Shown here: piece after piece, positions 32,626 to 45,100 of the stretch | How positions within the stretch are numbered: position 1 is the stretch's first letter | How the letters are laid out: every line of letters starts with the position of its first letter | Source of the DNA: Henckelia pumila | Taxonomy: Eukaryota > Streptophyta > Magnoliopsida > Lamiales > Gesneriaceae | Length of the DNA: 64,000 nucleotides | Assembly (NCBI RefSeq): GCF_033568475.1 | Contig: NC_133121.1 | Location: 131,038,375-131,102,374, forward strand | Reading direction: 5' to 3' | The notes under the pieces: generated by a model | Seen by the model: the letters and a program-made list of their open reading frames with translations, nothing else | Database searches by the model: none | Told to the model about the DNA's origin: nothing | Translations under genes and position numbers: made by a program

Positions 32626-32759
32626 TTTTGATATGGTGAACACCTAACATGTGCACTTATGTGTACACTGCTGATGTGGCGTCCACCTATTGGATGTAGA
32701 TGATGCCACGTCAGCGGTGCACACAAAAATGCACATCATGGGTGCTCATAATATCAAAT
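32626..32759. mobile_element. Foldback MITE in the spacer of the inverted repeat
   Basis: About 60 bases at the left (TTTTGATATGGTGAACACC onward) pair with the right end read backwards (TTTGATATTATGAGCACCC). It is bordered by TA microsatellites on both sides, which hides any target duplication. Non-coding. Confidence 0.6.
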
Positions 32760-32971
32760 TTGTATATATATATATATATAATATAACAATCTACTCAATC
32801 AAATTTTGATATCTTGCCATATATATGTAAGAAATGTTCAATAATTTTTATGTGTGTGTATCAAATCACAATTTACTGTTTTACACTTTTACTGATGAAA
32901 ATTTGAAAAGTCTATCATATATACAAAAAAATTATCATTTCAATTTGAACACACACATAATATATAAATAG

Positions 32972-33321
32972 TGTTGGGTACAATAAGTGTCCCTATTGGA
33001 TAGAACAATCGAACCATAGAGCTTGGGCTGTTGTGTTGTTTAAAACATTTGAGTTGCACCATTACTATCAGCTATAGCTTTTAGTAAAGCGACAAATGAT
33101 ATGTCCTACAATTGATATCAGAGTCAAAGTCATGTGTTAGATTATCATTGATTGCAAGAAGTTCAATTATTGAGAGGGAGATTGTTAGGGTACAATAATT
33201 GTCTGTGCTGGATAGAGCAATCAAACCATGACGTTTGAGATGTTGTGTAGTTTAAAAGATTTGAGTTGCACCATTGCCACCAGTTATATATTTTGGTAAA
33301 GCGGCAATGCTCGGTCCTACA
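32972..33321 (+). mobile_element. TRIM retrotransposon, right arm (350 bp)
   Basis: Mirror copy of the left-arm element. Terminal repeats at 32972-33110 and 33183-33321 (139 bp each), primer site near 33113, purine tract just before 33183, target duplication AATAG at 32967-32971 and 33322-33326. The two terminal repeats differ from each other at many sites, so the insertion is old, whereas the two arms are nearly identical. The inversion is therefore much younger than the insertion. Confidence 0.85.
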
Positions 33322-34301
33322 AATAGTGTTCAAATACAAAACCATGTAATAATAATTCAATCAAAATAACAAATGACTCATTTTTTTATTAGAGTTATTC
33401 TTGAAGTAGACACTTCAATATTGCATTGAGTGCTTAGCTACGATTGGTTCGTTGTTACGATCTACGTACTTTCGTATGAAAACAAGATAGATTCCACGTT
33501 GTGATGCATATTTCATGATGTTGCGATGTATATGTATTTTTTCTTATTGATATTTATCTATCTAGAAATGTAAATATAATTTTTTTTTCTATTTTATAGG
33601 GTTCATGCACGCATGCAACAATAAAATATGGTGTCACAGAGAAAGTGAAAACCAATCATAAAAAAAATCATCTTTTTGCTATTTAAAACATAATTGTTGC
33701 ATAAAATAGACTGAAATATAAAATCAAATTTATAACTAAAACAAATGTATGCGATATTTTTTATGATACTATTATTTCGAAAATGTTTGAATTCAAGAGC
33801 TTTAGAGATTTGAAAAGTGTGGATGTCATCAATTAAACAAATTTTTTTGCTACATCTGTTTTTCCTTCTTGATGAATACATCACATTTTATATCCTTTTT
33901 TTGTTTATTTATTAGTTTTCTAATTTTTACTTATATTTTATTCATCTAACAAATTTTCTATCATTTTAATTTTTTTTTTCTAGATGTTATTGACAAAATA
34001 ATATCAAGAGATTTCCTCCAAAATAGAGAAATTAATGTCGTGCTATGAAACTTATTAATTTTGTTGAATATTTAGTGTAAATTTTATTTTTCTTAACTTT
34101 CTCATTTAATTTGTAGTGAGTATCTATATTTATTTTATGTCAAGAACAATAAGTTACCATGTGCTTTGTGAGAATTAAGAATTCATTTTCTAACTGTACA
34201 ATATATATTTCATTTAGTTATTCTAAAAAAATATCCATTTAGCTATTTGTATTTTATTTATTTATTCAAATTTTTATTTTTACTAATATTTTTCGTTAAT
34301 T

Positions 34302-35628
34302 ATTAGTCATGTCAGTTTAGTCATGTCAGTTGTATGTCGTTGTATCTAGGGTTACCAATCCTAAGGGTCTCAAAATCTTGATTTGTGATGGCAAAACCAA
34401 CCAGAAAAATTCAACAACAAACGTTTTTCAAGAAGTTTTCCATAATTTATAAGATAATTTGTTTGTTTTTCAATTGTATGATATATAATTCATTTAGCTA
34501 ATTTGAATTTATAACACATTTTTCAAATACATAATAATCTCCAAAAGGTCGTAGAATTTATAGGTTATCGTCAAGGGTCGTATAAACTCCTACACATCAA
34601 CATGTCACTCTTTTATGAGAGATTAGTGTAAATTATGATATTTTTATGTCAAAATAACTTTGATAGTTTATTATTCACCAGAGGAGAACCACGCTCTATT
34701 TTTTATCGCTTTGTGTTGGTCAATTTTAACGCATATAAATTGATTTCGAAAACTGCACCGCAAATCAACTAAAGGCCGCCCCACCTATTATTTTCTTCCG
34801 CACCAAGTTCATCCCTTCAATTAATGTTCATACATGAAAATTTAATCAGCCTACTGTCCCCGACTTGATGCACCTCAAGCTTCTCTACTTCTTATGGGGA
34901 TCATAATAAATATACCAATTTATTAAAAAAAAAAACAAAAAAGGCAGTAGTGGAAACGAAAGTAGGAAACTAAACAAATATTATTGATGGGTAAAAATGT
35001 GTTGGTTTTGGTCTTCATAGACACATCTAAACAAAAGTTCGGATAAATGTAAATCGAACAAATACCATTCCACTTTATGGGATGTAATTTGGCAAGTTGT
35101 GAAATCGTGCTCGAATTCTCTTGCTCGAACTGAATAAATAAAGAAACCATGAAAATTAAGCTTATTTAGAGGATAGATGAACCGAGGCTTGTACAAACCA
35201 TGTCCGGCAGATGCAAGAGAACTAAGCGCAAAACATAGCATCGTCATGGAACATCATGTCCAGTTAAGTTCACAAAACACACAAACCAAACTAGTTGGCC
35301 ATATGGATGATAAAATGAATGATGCATCACCATTAGGCTTAACTAATGGACATGGAATCCACTTTAAATATGGGAGCAACATCTTTTGGAAATCTACTAA
35401 CTAATGCCACTACATCAATCTAATATCGGTTGAAATTGACCAGAATGAACTGTTGCTGCTTACAATTACAGGTATGAATGAACCCATTGAGACAGAAAGA
35501 GTAATGCATATCATTGAGGATTTGAGGTTAGTGTAAAAACAAAAGACAGAAACAGAGTTCGGTCCTATTCAACGGGAAACCAATTTTACTTGCAACCATG
35601 AAGTTACGGTAGAATGGAGCTTGGTGCA
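34302..35628. other. Non-coding stretch between the inverted repeat and the CACTA end
   Basis: No gene recognised. A 14-bp direct repeat TAGTCATGTCAGTT occurs twice in tandem near 34305-34330. The rest is AT-rich unique sequence. Confidence 0.5.
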
Positions 35629-35682
35629 CACTACAAGAAAATAACCAAATTAGCCACGATTTTTAATAAACCATGGCTAATC
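35629..35682 (+). mobile_element. CACTA-type transposon terminus
   Basis: CACTACAAGAAAA at 35629 is the standard terminus of many plant CACTA (En/Spm) elements. It is followed by a sub-terminal inverted repeat (TAGCCACG and, about 20 bases on, CATGGCTA), as in non-autonomous members. The element would extend right across the chimeric pseudogene. I did not find the matching TAGTG end in the following kilobases. Confidence 0.6.
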
Positions 35683-37604
35683 TTAGGCGGATTGCTGTGT
35701 CGAAATCCCCAGCAGCAGCATGTTCAGCAGCAACATGCCAGGGGTAGGGCCAACAAATACAGAGGAACGTGAATTTGAAGTTGTTTTTGGCGTGTCAGCA
35801 TCAGGAGGCAGATCCAAGTCCTCGAGATCCCATCCTCCCTCTTCATTCTCTTCATGCTCAATCCTCATCCTCCAACACACTAATGTCTCCATTATGTATC
35901 TTGTCCACCTCATCGATGTCCAAACCCTCACCCAATCAGCATCAGCAGCATCTTCATAATCATGGTGGTTACCACCTCTGGCTGTATCACCTAGATCAAC
36001 CTCAAAAATCCCTTTACTAACCATCAACGAAGGCCAATCTCCTGCAGGTTTCCTCGCCTTGGGCAAATGGGGAATATTATCCCCAAATTCTACAGCTATT
36101 CGCTCTGCAATATCATCGAGCGCATGGACAGTGGCTGTAACGTATGCAAGAGGCAGATGGCCTGCATTCTCCAGAATCTTAACACGCTCCCTAATATCTC
36201 CAAGATACAATGCATCATGAAATTGACCCATCACATCATTCTTGACCTCCGCAATTCTCATCATTTTGGATAATTTTTCCAGATTACCGGTTATCAGATA
36301 ATGAAAAGATAGTCTCTCAAAGCTTTTTGTCTTCTGGTATTCATATTCAATAATCCCGGCATTTCCCTGTCCAAGTGCCTCCACTCCCAGTCTATACCAG
36401 TGATCTTTTTCATCAATCTTTTTGGCAGATTCAAGGGCTTTCTCAATATTACCGCATTCAAGGGCTAAGTTGAAGCGAGTCCTTTCATCCTTCCCGAAAT
36501 AAAGAGCAACCTGTGGGAAGCCCTTCTGCTGCAGGTAAGCAATCATTGCCTGTCCACACAGTTCTGTGTTCTTTATCATGCTCATCACAGGCTCCAGTGT
36601 ATTCTTGCATAAATCACATATCTTTGGCATTCTTTTTCGTGGCTTCGACTCAAGTTCGAGTAAGGTGAATCCATCGCCTAGCTCAACCGGGACTAAAACG
36701 TAGCCCCTAAATCCAAAACTTACCCCCCAACTATTTTGTAAAATAACAAACTTCTTCACTTCGCCGTCTATTACAACTATACAAATGCCGACCACCACCA
36801 TAGCATGGCCAATTCCCACGTCATTGGCTAATTCACTAGCCAATGGACCATTGTAAATCACTTTCCTGCATCCAACAAATGAATCGAAGGTCTCCATTCC
36901 AATTATCAACGGGTGATAATAGACTGCTGCAAATGTTGTTGTTGCCTTATCCAAGAAAGTTTGTGACTTGAGTTTTATTCTATGTGCCTGAAAAAGGAAA
37001 AAAAAAAATCAATTAATATTAATGGATCAAATTGTCTATATCAATTTAAGATTTTTTACCTGAGGACAGAAATGGGAGAAAATGTTTTTCGGTAGAGGAT
37101 TTCTACACTGACTGGTAACGCAAAGTCCTTTCTCTGTAGCATAGGTTAAGACGGGTAAGTGTTGCATCTCCAACACCAACAGGAGCATCTCCAACATCAA
37201 CAGGAGCACGATAAGGATAAAACTTGTCCAAATTCTCCAACAGATCTTGAACATCCAGAAAAAATTTCTGTCTGCCTTCTATTTGGACACCCGATTGCCT
37301 ACACAACATCTCAGTGCATGCTGTGGCGGAGACAAAGGCACAGGAGGATGTATTTCCTTGATTTCTCACTGGTGAGAGCCATTTGTCAAACAACCGAAAA
37401 TCTACAATCCGAAACTGCTTAGGTTGGGTTTGTAGATGAGCAGTGAAGGCTTGTCTTAGGATCGCACTGAGGGAAAAAAAAAGAAAAAAGAAAAAAGCAA
37501 GCTTAAAAGTTAATTAGACTTGGATTAAATGGTGTAAAAAAAAAATAAGTAGCGAATAAAAAAAATACAATACATGGTTACCTGGTGATTCGAGGAAACC
37601 TCAT
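35683..37604 (-). pseudogene. Chimera of papain-like cysteine protease and coatomer alpha fragment
   Basis: Three exons with GT-AG borders: 37582-37604 (ATG at 37604), 37060-37466 and 35683-36986. The first part is a C1 peptidase: VDFR, then PVRNQGNTSSCAF with the catalytic Cys, later GHAMVVVG (His) and ILQNSWG (Asn). The usual first Cys and the Trp of the GSCWAF site are absent. About residue 125 of the last exon the sequence switches to coatomer alpha (COPI subunit, vesicle coat): CGQAMIAYLQQKGFP through HEENEEGGWDLEDLDLPPD, with internal deletions. A frame change near 37150 breaks exon 2, and within the coatomer part about 26 residues are read out of frame before the frame is restored. It sits flush against a CACTA terminus, so gene-fragment capture is likely. 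Confidence 0.75.
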
Positions 37605-37623
37605 GATAGTCGTGCCTGTATGC

Positions 37624-40600
37624 CTAAAAATAAAATTTCATGGAATTATAATCTTTGATAAAAAGTTAACCATTTTAAAATTTAACACATATCCAATATT
37701 CAAAAAATATATTTTTGAATTAAAATAATTATTATATTAACACAGTAACCATATGCAACTCAAAATAAAATAAAGTTCATGTCTTATTTATTTAAATAGA
37801 CAAGAACATGTATATAAATAAACATTTAACAAAATATTAACATTCTTTTCACAAAACAAACATATAAAATAGATATAGCATTCATCTAAAATATCAAATC
37901 CAAATTCTAGAATAGTATGATCATCTTACATTAAAAATTGCTAGGAAGAGACAATATCTGAATTGTTTTGGCACATGTATAGCAAAACTTAAAGACCCCA
38001 ATGATTGTTGAAGCTTTTTTTCTGGCTATATTTCTATGAACTTCTCGTCCAAAATCACAATATGAGGTTCCAGATTTCTTGTGTGGTACTTTCATGGTTT
38101 AGTACAAAGGACTACAAGAGAGTGGTTGCATATGGTAACTAATGTTTATTGAGCGCAGAGTTATGCAGATTAGAGGTACTGGTATACTTTTTTATTAACT
38201 GAAATCTTCACTCGCCGTCAGCTAAATTACACGATTCCTCACAACGCATGAAAACGAAATCCAAAATATATGTGTGGTATTAGAAATTACATTATCCAAA
38301 CATTAATTTTAGTTTGAGATTTGCTCCTGAAAATTAAGTATTTGGTAGTGGAGACTAACCTGATCTGCTGAGTTTGATGCCTTTGATATAACTGCATAAG
38401 TTTGTAAACATAAAGCGAAAATGAATGTGGACATCCTTAACATTAATTTTTTACCAAATACCAAAGTTGAGGGGAAGTGCTTACAGAGGGTTTCACAAGG
38501 ACATAGATAACTCCAAAAGAAGCACTCAAATACGGCACCTATATTCAGCAACAGCTTTCAGTCTATGTTGCATGGATACGGGTACGAGTAAAAATCCTAG
38601 AGTAATGGCCACTGAGGGGAGCGGCGAGCAGAGCAGAGGGGAGCGACGGCGAGCAACGGGCTGCAGGAGAAAAATTAATCTAGGCAGTGGCCACTGATTT
38701 CAGAAGAAAAAAGAAAAAAAAAAACGTAAGGGCTTTTTAGGCCCAATTAATTTTAGTATATTTATTAAATAGTCCTCAGAAGTCTATTGCTTTCAATTTA
38801 ACCCTAGAAATTTTAAATTTTTTGCAATTTGAGCCCAAACGTTTTTTGCCGTATCCGATACGCGTATTTGCGTATCGTATCCGAGACTTCCAAAAAAAAA
38901 ACAGGAGTATCCGCGCTACATGGCTTTCAGTCAAACAACTATCAAGTAGATAATGTTGCTCACAGTCTTAAGTGAACAGATAAATCTCAACACGTTTTCG
39001 AGCTTATGCTGAGTCCGTCACCAGTTAGAAATAAAATTTCAAGTATCTTATGCAATATAGAACCAACACAGCAAATAACTGTGAAATATAAATTTTATAA
39101 GTTATAACTAATATAAACTTGCAACAAAGAAAACAGGACGCACCCATGGTGCCCATGCCAAGCCATATAGTAGTCCCTGCACGAATAAAGCTCCCCGTTA
39201 GACCATTTTTTTTCAGACACAAAATAATAATAAGCATGATCTGCTGAATTTAAACCCACGGATTTTAGCATTGTGAGTACCACATTAACTTACATATTCT
39301 ACAGATGCGAGCAAGGATGCAAAGAGGATCACTTTTTCTACTACTAATGGATAGAGTATAGGCAGAAGAAGAATCTGGAAGCATGCGACGAAAGGAGATA
39401 TAGATAGAGATAAGCTGAATTATTTTCATTATCAGAATCAAAGAAACAAAAAATTGGAAGAGTATCACTAAGTACCTGAGAAAAAATCGACCCTAAGATT
39501 TCTGATAATTGGTTTTTGTTAAAACCAAATGTGAACTTCAAATAGTACTGCAAATTTAAATGAGAGAAACATCACATCACCTTTTCAAACAAAGATGTTT
39601 GAGCAAGCCTCTTGTTTCCTAATCATTACGAGAGAAAGCTGGTGGCCTGTTTCCAATCTCTATAAACACACAACCACCAAGAAGTTGCATAATAAAGTCG
39701 GTTTCCTTGCCTAAATATGAAATAAGCATTGACATGTAAACTAATTAACAACTACAGTCCATGCTCTCGAAGAACTCCATTAACGTTTTGCTGTCCAAAG
39801 AAAACCCGATGAATAGTAATAATCCTAGAAAATGATGAATTAGTTATTCTTGACAGCAAAGAAGTCACCACAATGATTACTAAAGGAGAGGCGTACCCGG
39901 TAAAACATAGCTGTTTTATGGTAAGAAGGATATTCTCGATATGCCCTGCAATTAGAAGCGACAGTAGTGAATTTAGGAATGTGAGTCGAAATATAAGTGC
40001 TATTAGGGGCTAGGACTGTAATTCTTTTTATAAGATATGATAAACAACAACGTAGTCATCAAGCCTTAGATATCAGTTACAACTCACTTCTACCAAACAA
40101 AGACAGGGAACAGCCCCCTGCTAGATCGGACCAGGTGATGATTTAGATCTATCGATGGTGGATAAACATACTTGGACTCGAACCAGGCTGTTGGTTCTCT
40201 CAGGGGGTCTGATTTACATTTCAGAGCCACCGAGGAAAGCAAGAAAGCCCCATTCCAGAACATTAAAGGGGCAAAACTGGTTTTTCTTTTTTCTTTCCCC
40301 ACCTTCAGCTAGTTTAAGCAAATTTCCATTGTGCACATCACCATGATAAAATAGCCCTACTCCCCTTGTACAAAATCCAAATGAAGCAAGTAGTTCTATA
40401 AACCAAAGTTTTAGAAAATCGACCAGAAATTCGTAGAAATCATATTATGTGCAGGTAAATTTGCTGTGTTAAAAAATTCAGTTACTTGTTCAATCTCAAA
40501 CCAGCCTTACATATGTAATTAAAAAAGAACGGTTTCATGTCAACAATTCAACTCGATAATCACAACTAGAATCATCCATATACTGATCTAGGGCAACATA

Positions 40601-40769
40601 AGACCAAAACAGACCCAGAACAATCTCAAATCTTCATACATATACAGGGAAGCTTTTATAGCATCATTTCAACAGCCCTCAATTTCCAATTCGGTCTCTC
40701 CCTATGAATCCCAGCAACTCGCAGAACATGTTACAAAAGAATAGAGCAAAGCCGTAAAAAATTCAAAAT
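37624..40769. other. Region without a confident gene
   Basis: Short spliced-looking minus-strand ORFs occur near 38345-38551 and 39095-39553. Two of them share a small motif (NSADQ and NSADH), the first ending at a plausible donor (CAG then GTTAGT). I cannot assign them to a family. A GC-rich patch at 38600-38690 (GGGGAGCGGCGAGCAGAG) and a repeat-like patch with GTATCCGATACGCG near 38852 are also present. The rest is unique AT-rich sequence. Confidence 0.4.
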
Positions 40770-40871
40770 CAGAATAGAAATAGAAATAGAAATAGAAATA
40801 AAAATAAAAATAGTAATAAATAGAAATAAAAATAAAAATAGTAATAAATAGAAATAAAAATAAAAATAGTA

Positions 40872-40918
<47 letters not shown>

Positions 40919-41000
40919 TAATAATTAACTAGTACTCGGAAGTTGTTTATTTTTTTTTATCTGAAAATAAAAATAAAAATAAAAATAAAAATAAAAATGT
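40770..41000. repeat. Low-complexity AAATA/AAT repeat tract
   Basis: Imperfect repeats of AGAAAT, AAAAAT and AGTAAT pass into a pure (AAT)n run near 40880-40918, and then further AAAAT units. Confidence 0.9.
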
Positions 41001-42155
41001 TTTTTTTATACTTTTAAGTTTTAATGAAGTTTCCAAAGATACTTGATTATCTCCTTATAATAATTTTTTTAATATATATTATTTAATAATAATATAATCA
41101 AAGACTCAAAGCTAGTCAACCGTCGTACAGATCAAATTCCAACAGTTTATCGTTCGGAAATCGGATTACAATCGTGTATTCTATGGTTATTCACAGGAAC
41201 TTTTGATCGATCACTTGGCAGCCGAAAGGAGATCGAAGCTATTTTGCTTTCGTGTTGGGGATTTTGATCCGACCATCCTTCATCAAGCCATGAGTTAGCT
41301 GTCGTCTGTCGAGCGGTGATAGTTTCTGCTACGATCGTCTGGTTCGTAATCTTACAGATTTTCCGATATATTGAGTTGTTTTACCTGTTATGAGTTCTCT
41401 CTCTTTACTTTTTCCGTGCAATCATTTGGATTTTTACTAATTTGCTTTTAATTGTTTCCCACTGGGATGATCTTGAAGACTTGAACTGCATTATGATTTT
41501 CATAGGAATAGTCAAGTTTAACAATTAACATTACTGGATCCACTCAAGTTAAAATGTCAAATTCATTCAGCAAAAACTCGCTTGTCTTCTGGCTAATTTG
41601 TTTGGGCATAGATAGTAGTCAGATACACGTATGAGTAAAGCTAGAATTATCTGATGAAAAAGTAAAAGGATCAATTTATTGAGTTAGTATATAAATTTTG
41701 CGTACACTTCATAAGAAATGTTTTGATCGAGAAATGAAAATTGATTGCTGTGAGTCATTACCACAATTTAATAATGGTTTCAGCAACACTGCAGTTTTTT
41801 AGTTTTAAACCCCTTCGTGCCACATCTGCTCGGGGAGTGCCTTATGTCTGGGCTTGACATATAAAACATATTCTAAAACAACATCGATAATGTCACATGT
41901 GCAAATATAATTGAACGTTTAGGCCTTGAGTCTTAGTCTATATCGCCTTAGTAATGCAACTTATATACTGGTAAATGTTCATCACTACTGCAAAACTTAA
42001 GCAGCAAAATTTTTTTAATGCAAGAATTCAATCCTTTTAGAGTTTTGTTCTATTAAAGTACGTTATGTTTTTCATCAGAGAATCCATAAGTACTTGTAGA
42101 CATGATTCTAGTGTACCAAATCACTGTTGGCTGACCCCTGTAGACTCCAGGTATA
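41001..42155. other. Intergenic region downstream of the CER1-like gene
   Basis: It contains the presumed 3' UTR and terminator of the minus-strand gene ending at 42156. 41100-41460 looks like transcribed leader sequence (mixed composition, TC-rich), but I find no ORF to attach it to. Nothing else recognised. Confidence 0.4.
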
Positions 42156-45100
42156 TTAGATTTCTGTTGCAATTGTAGTCTTATTGGGCTTTGGATCGAC
42201 GGACATCGTTAAGGGGCGAAATCCATGCTCAAGACTGGCTTTCCAGATTTTCTCAATACTGAACATCATGTTTCCACACTCATGCACGTTCCATTCTTCC
42301 ATAGCATGCAGTATTCCTGCTATGCGCCATGCACTCATCACTCTTCTTGGCAACCAATTCTGTCATATTGAAGAGTTAGGAACTAAACAATGGAAGTTAG
42401 AGGAAGTAGAAGAAAAGAGTGCAAAGAATATAGGTCTTGACTAATGAGAATTTTACAATTCTTGGTGTTGATTGGCCTCTATCAACTTCTAAGAGTTCAA
42501 TTTGAAAAAGGAAAAGAGAACTGCAAAAGATTTGGGTATTGACTTATGAGAATTCTACGGTACTTGGTATTCTTTGGCTTTTATCAACTTGTAAGTGTTC
42601 AATTGAAAAAGAAAGTTTTTAAAGCAACATAGGACTCATGTATTTAAAATTTTAATGAACTAAAATTAGAAGTCTAATTGAAACCAATGAAGCGCGCATC
42701 CTAACCTCACAAGAGTCAACATTTTCAAGATGCTTGGGAGTCAGCATAGCTGGTGTTGAGTAGTATAAGCAGTCTTTTCGGTGTTTCTTTGGAGGGAAAA
42801 TTGAGAATGGAATGAAGAGAGTTCCTTTTGGAGCCTTCTTTTGTTCATCTTCACCTAGTCCATCTCCAACTAACCATATCTGCAAAAACTGTTCATTATT
42901 TTCCATAATTGACATCCAGATATATAGAATTACGCCACTAATTGATTGGAAGTCTACTGGAGTTGTTTGAATGGTCCAAGCAACTTTGTATTGTATTAAT
43001 TTGTGAAAGATTTTAACGGATTTGACGAAAATGAGTAAATATAACTCATGCAGCCTGCCTGTTGATATCTTAAGGAAATGAACTTTAGAAGACAAGAAAT
43101 TAGAAACTGAATTGACAAAAAAGTTAAAAAGCTTACCTTTGGAGTGCCGTATTGTGAGAGTATCAAATTATGTCCAGCCTCTTTGCTTACCATTGCTTTC
43201 AGCTTCTTATGTTCGTCCTCACGCATTGTATATACCTATTACAAGTATGAAAAACCAGAAACAACCAAAGCAACTGAGACAGTGCTATCAATCCTGTGCA
43301 AGTTTTGCTGTCTATTGCATCAACTGTTTGTAGCAAACGGAGATCATTTTTGTAAATAAATGTGGCGGGAAGGTCAGAAATTTAAATGTTCCGCGTTGTC
43401 AAACATACCTGTACACCTCCTTGGCACAAAGCAAGGGCAATGGAATAAGCTATCTTCGACAGCTTGCCTCGAAGGACCACCTGAGATGTTCCTTTTGGGA
43501 TGCTATTCAACACAATAGCAACTGCCAAACTACTTCCATCTACCAACTTCACTTTTAGATGGGGGTGCTTTCTTAAGAAAAGTTCACCGCTGCTGTTGAG
43601 CCCCTCATCCTGCATTTTCATGTATAATTCGAACAATTAATCGCTCATCCAATGGAAACATGAAAAAAAATTCTTATTTCATCTGAAAGTGAAAAGTAAA
43701 AAAAAAAAACCTAGAATGTATCACTGTTACTTGCCTGATTTAACAAGCCCAAGGTAAAAACCTTGGCCCCCTTGTCTGAAGCTGCAAGTATAGCTTCTTC
43801 AATCATAAGATTAATTGATTCTCTTTGCCATTTCATGTAGTACTGCAAGTAGGTGAAGTTAATATCATTTACAAAAATTTTAAATTTTGGGTCAAAACTT
43901 GCTAAAACTTAAACCAATCAATGTCTACCTGAATGTTATATTTGGGAATCGCCCATGTTTGTAATTTTAGGTGTTTGAAGACGTTTCTCTCAGCAGTAAA
44001 TGTACGTCCGTAAATCCAAGTGACCATCATTGGCCAAAGTGTGATTGGCCACATTAGCCACAAGTACCATTTGGTTTTGTGAGGTTCAGAAGCCAAGTGT
44101 GCGAAACCTAAACGGAGATGATATATAGATTCTGGAGTTGTTATATGAGTCAGGTGAACCACATCAGGTGCTTCCTCCATCCGAGTAAGTGATTTTTCAT
44201 ATAAAGAATCCGAAGATTTGTCCATGGTACCATACACGTAGTCATAAAATGGCATGAAAAGTGAGTAATTGGTTCGAAATTGGGTGTGATGCAGTGAGTG
44301 GTACCTGTAGCAACAAATATGATGTTAGACACACCTTGTGTAAGATTTCCAATTCATCTTGAAATGGTTGATTGTAGGTTACATTTGGAAATCCAAAATT
44401 TTCTTGTTTTATATTTGTTCACTCGGGTTCACATCCAGGCCTTCTAGCTACTTGCTCCCCATAAAGACTGAGTTTGTTTAATATAGCTGCTGTAAGTATT
44501 CATTGTTATATATGTTGGGCAGGTCTGAAAGAACCAAGTTTGGAGCCACTTCCAGATAGACGGCATATAAACTCTTAATCCAGCCAGTGATCTCGAATTC
44601 ATATTTGTACAAATAGAGTTGAAAGTATTTTTTTTTTTTTGGGTCAAAACTCAAAACCAGGACTAATCAATAACCATGTCAAGAAAGCATGGAAGAAAAT
44701 ATTAAGTAAACAGAATTTACAGAGTCAAAGGTTCAGATACTTACGAGGGTGTGTACATGAGGTACTTGAGCGGGGGAAACGTGGAGAAAAGCCATTTTGG
44801 AATGTGTTCAAAGTTACAGTGACCCATGTTGTTCATGAGATCGATGTAAGTGAGATAAGTAGCAAGTGAACCGATGGATGCGGTTTTCATGTACACCGTC
44901 GACAGCATTGGTATCGAAAACAGCGTGAAGTATGCTATATGCTCCGCGAATGGATGTATTACGGCTGCCACAGCAGAAAAGAAATAACATACCCGAATAA
45001 CAAACGATCAGAAATAGGATTCGGATTCACAAAGGAAGCCTTGGTACTTAAGAAAATCAACCTAGTTAGAAACCGTGTTTTGTGATGTTACTCTCTGTTT

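Larger units (their letters stand above)
31180..34301. repeat. Large inverted repeat, 1.39-kb arms with 340-bp spacer
   Basis: The left arm 31180-32570 is the reverse complement of the right arm 32911-34301. Paired positions sum to 65480-65481 throughout, so there is almost no net indel, and I noticed only a few substitutions. A transcript across it would fold into a very long hairpin. Each arm contains a piece of repeat family R and one TRIM element in mirror position. The 93-codon ORFs seen in both arms (31597-31878 and 33603-33884) are by-products of the repeat and are not called. Confidence 0.9.

Noticed and set aside
38309..39553. Several minus-strand ORFs that could be exons of an unknown gene
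   Set aside because: A plausible donor exists near 38353, but I could not chain the pieces in phase or assign a family. Mentioned only as a region.
40150..40200. Minus-strand GGTTCGAGTCC, a perfect tRNA B-box match
   Set aside because: The sequence around it does not fold into a cloverleaf: no matching acceptor stem, no A box at the right distance, and no clear anticodon arm.
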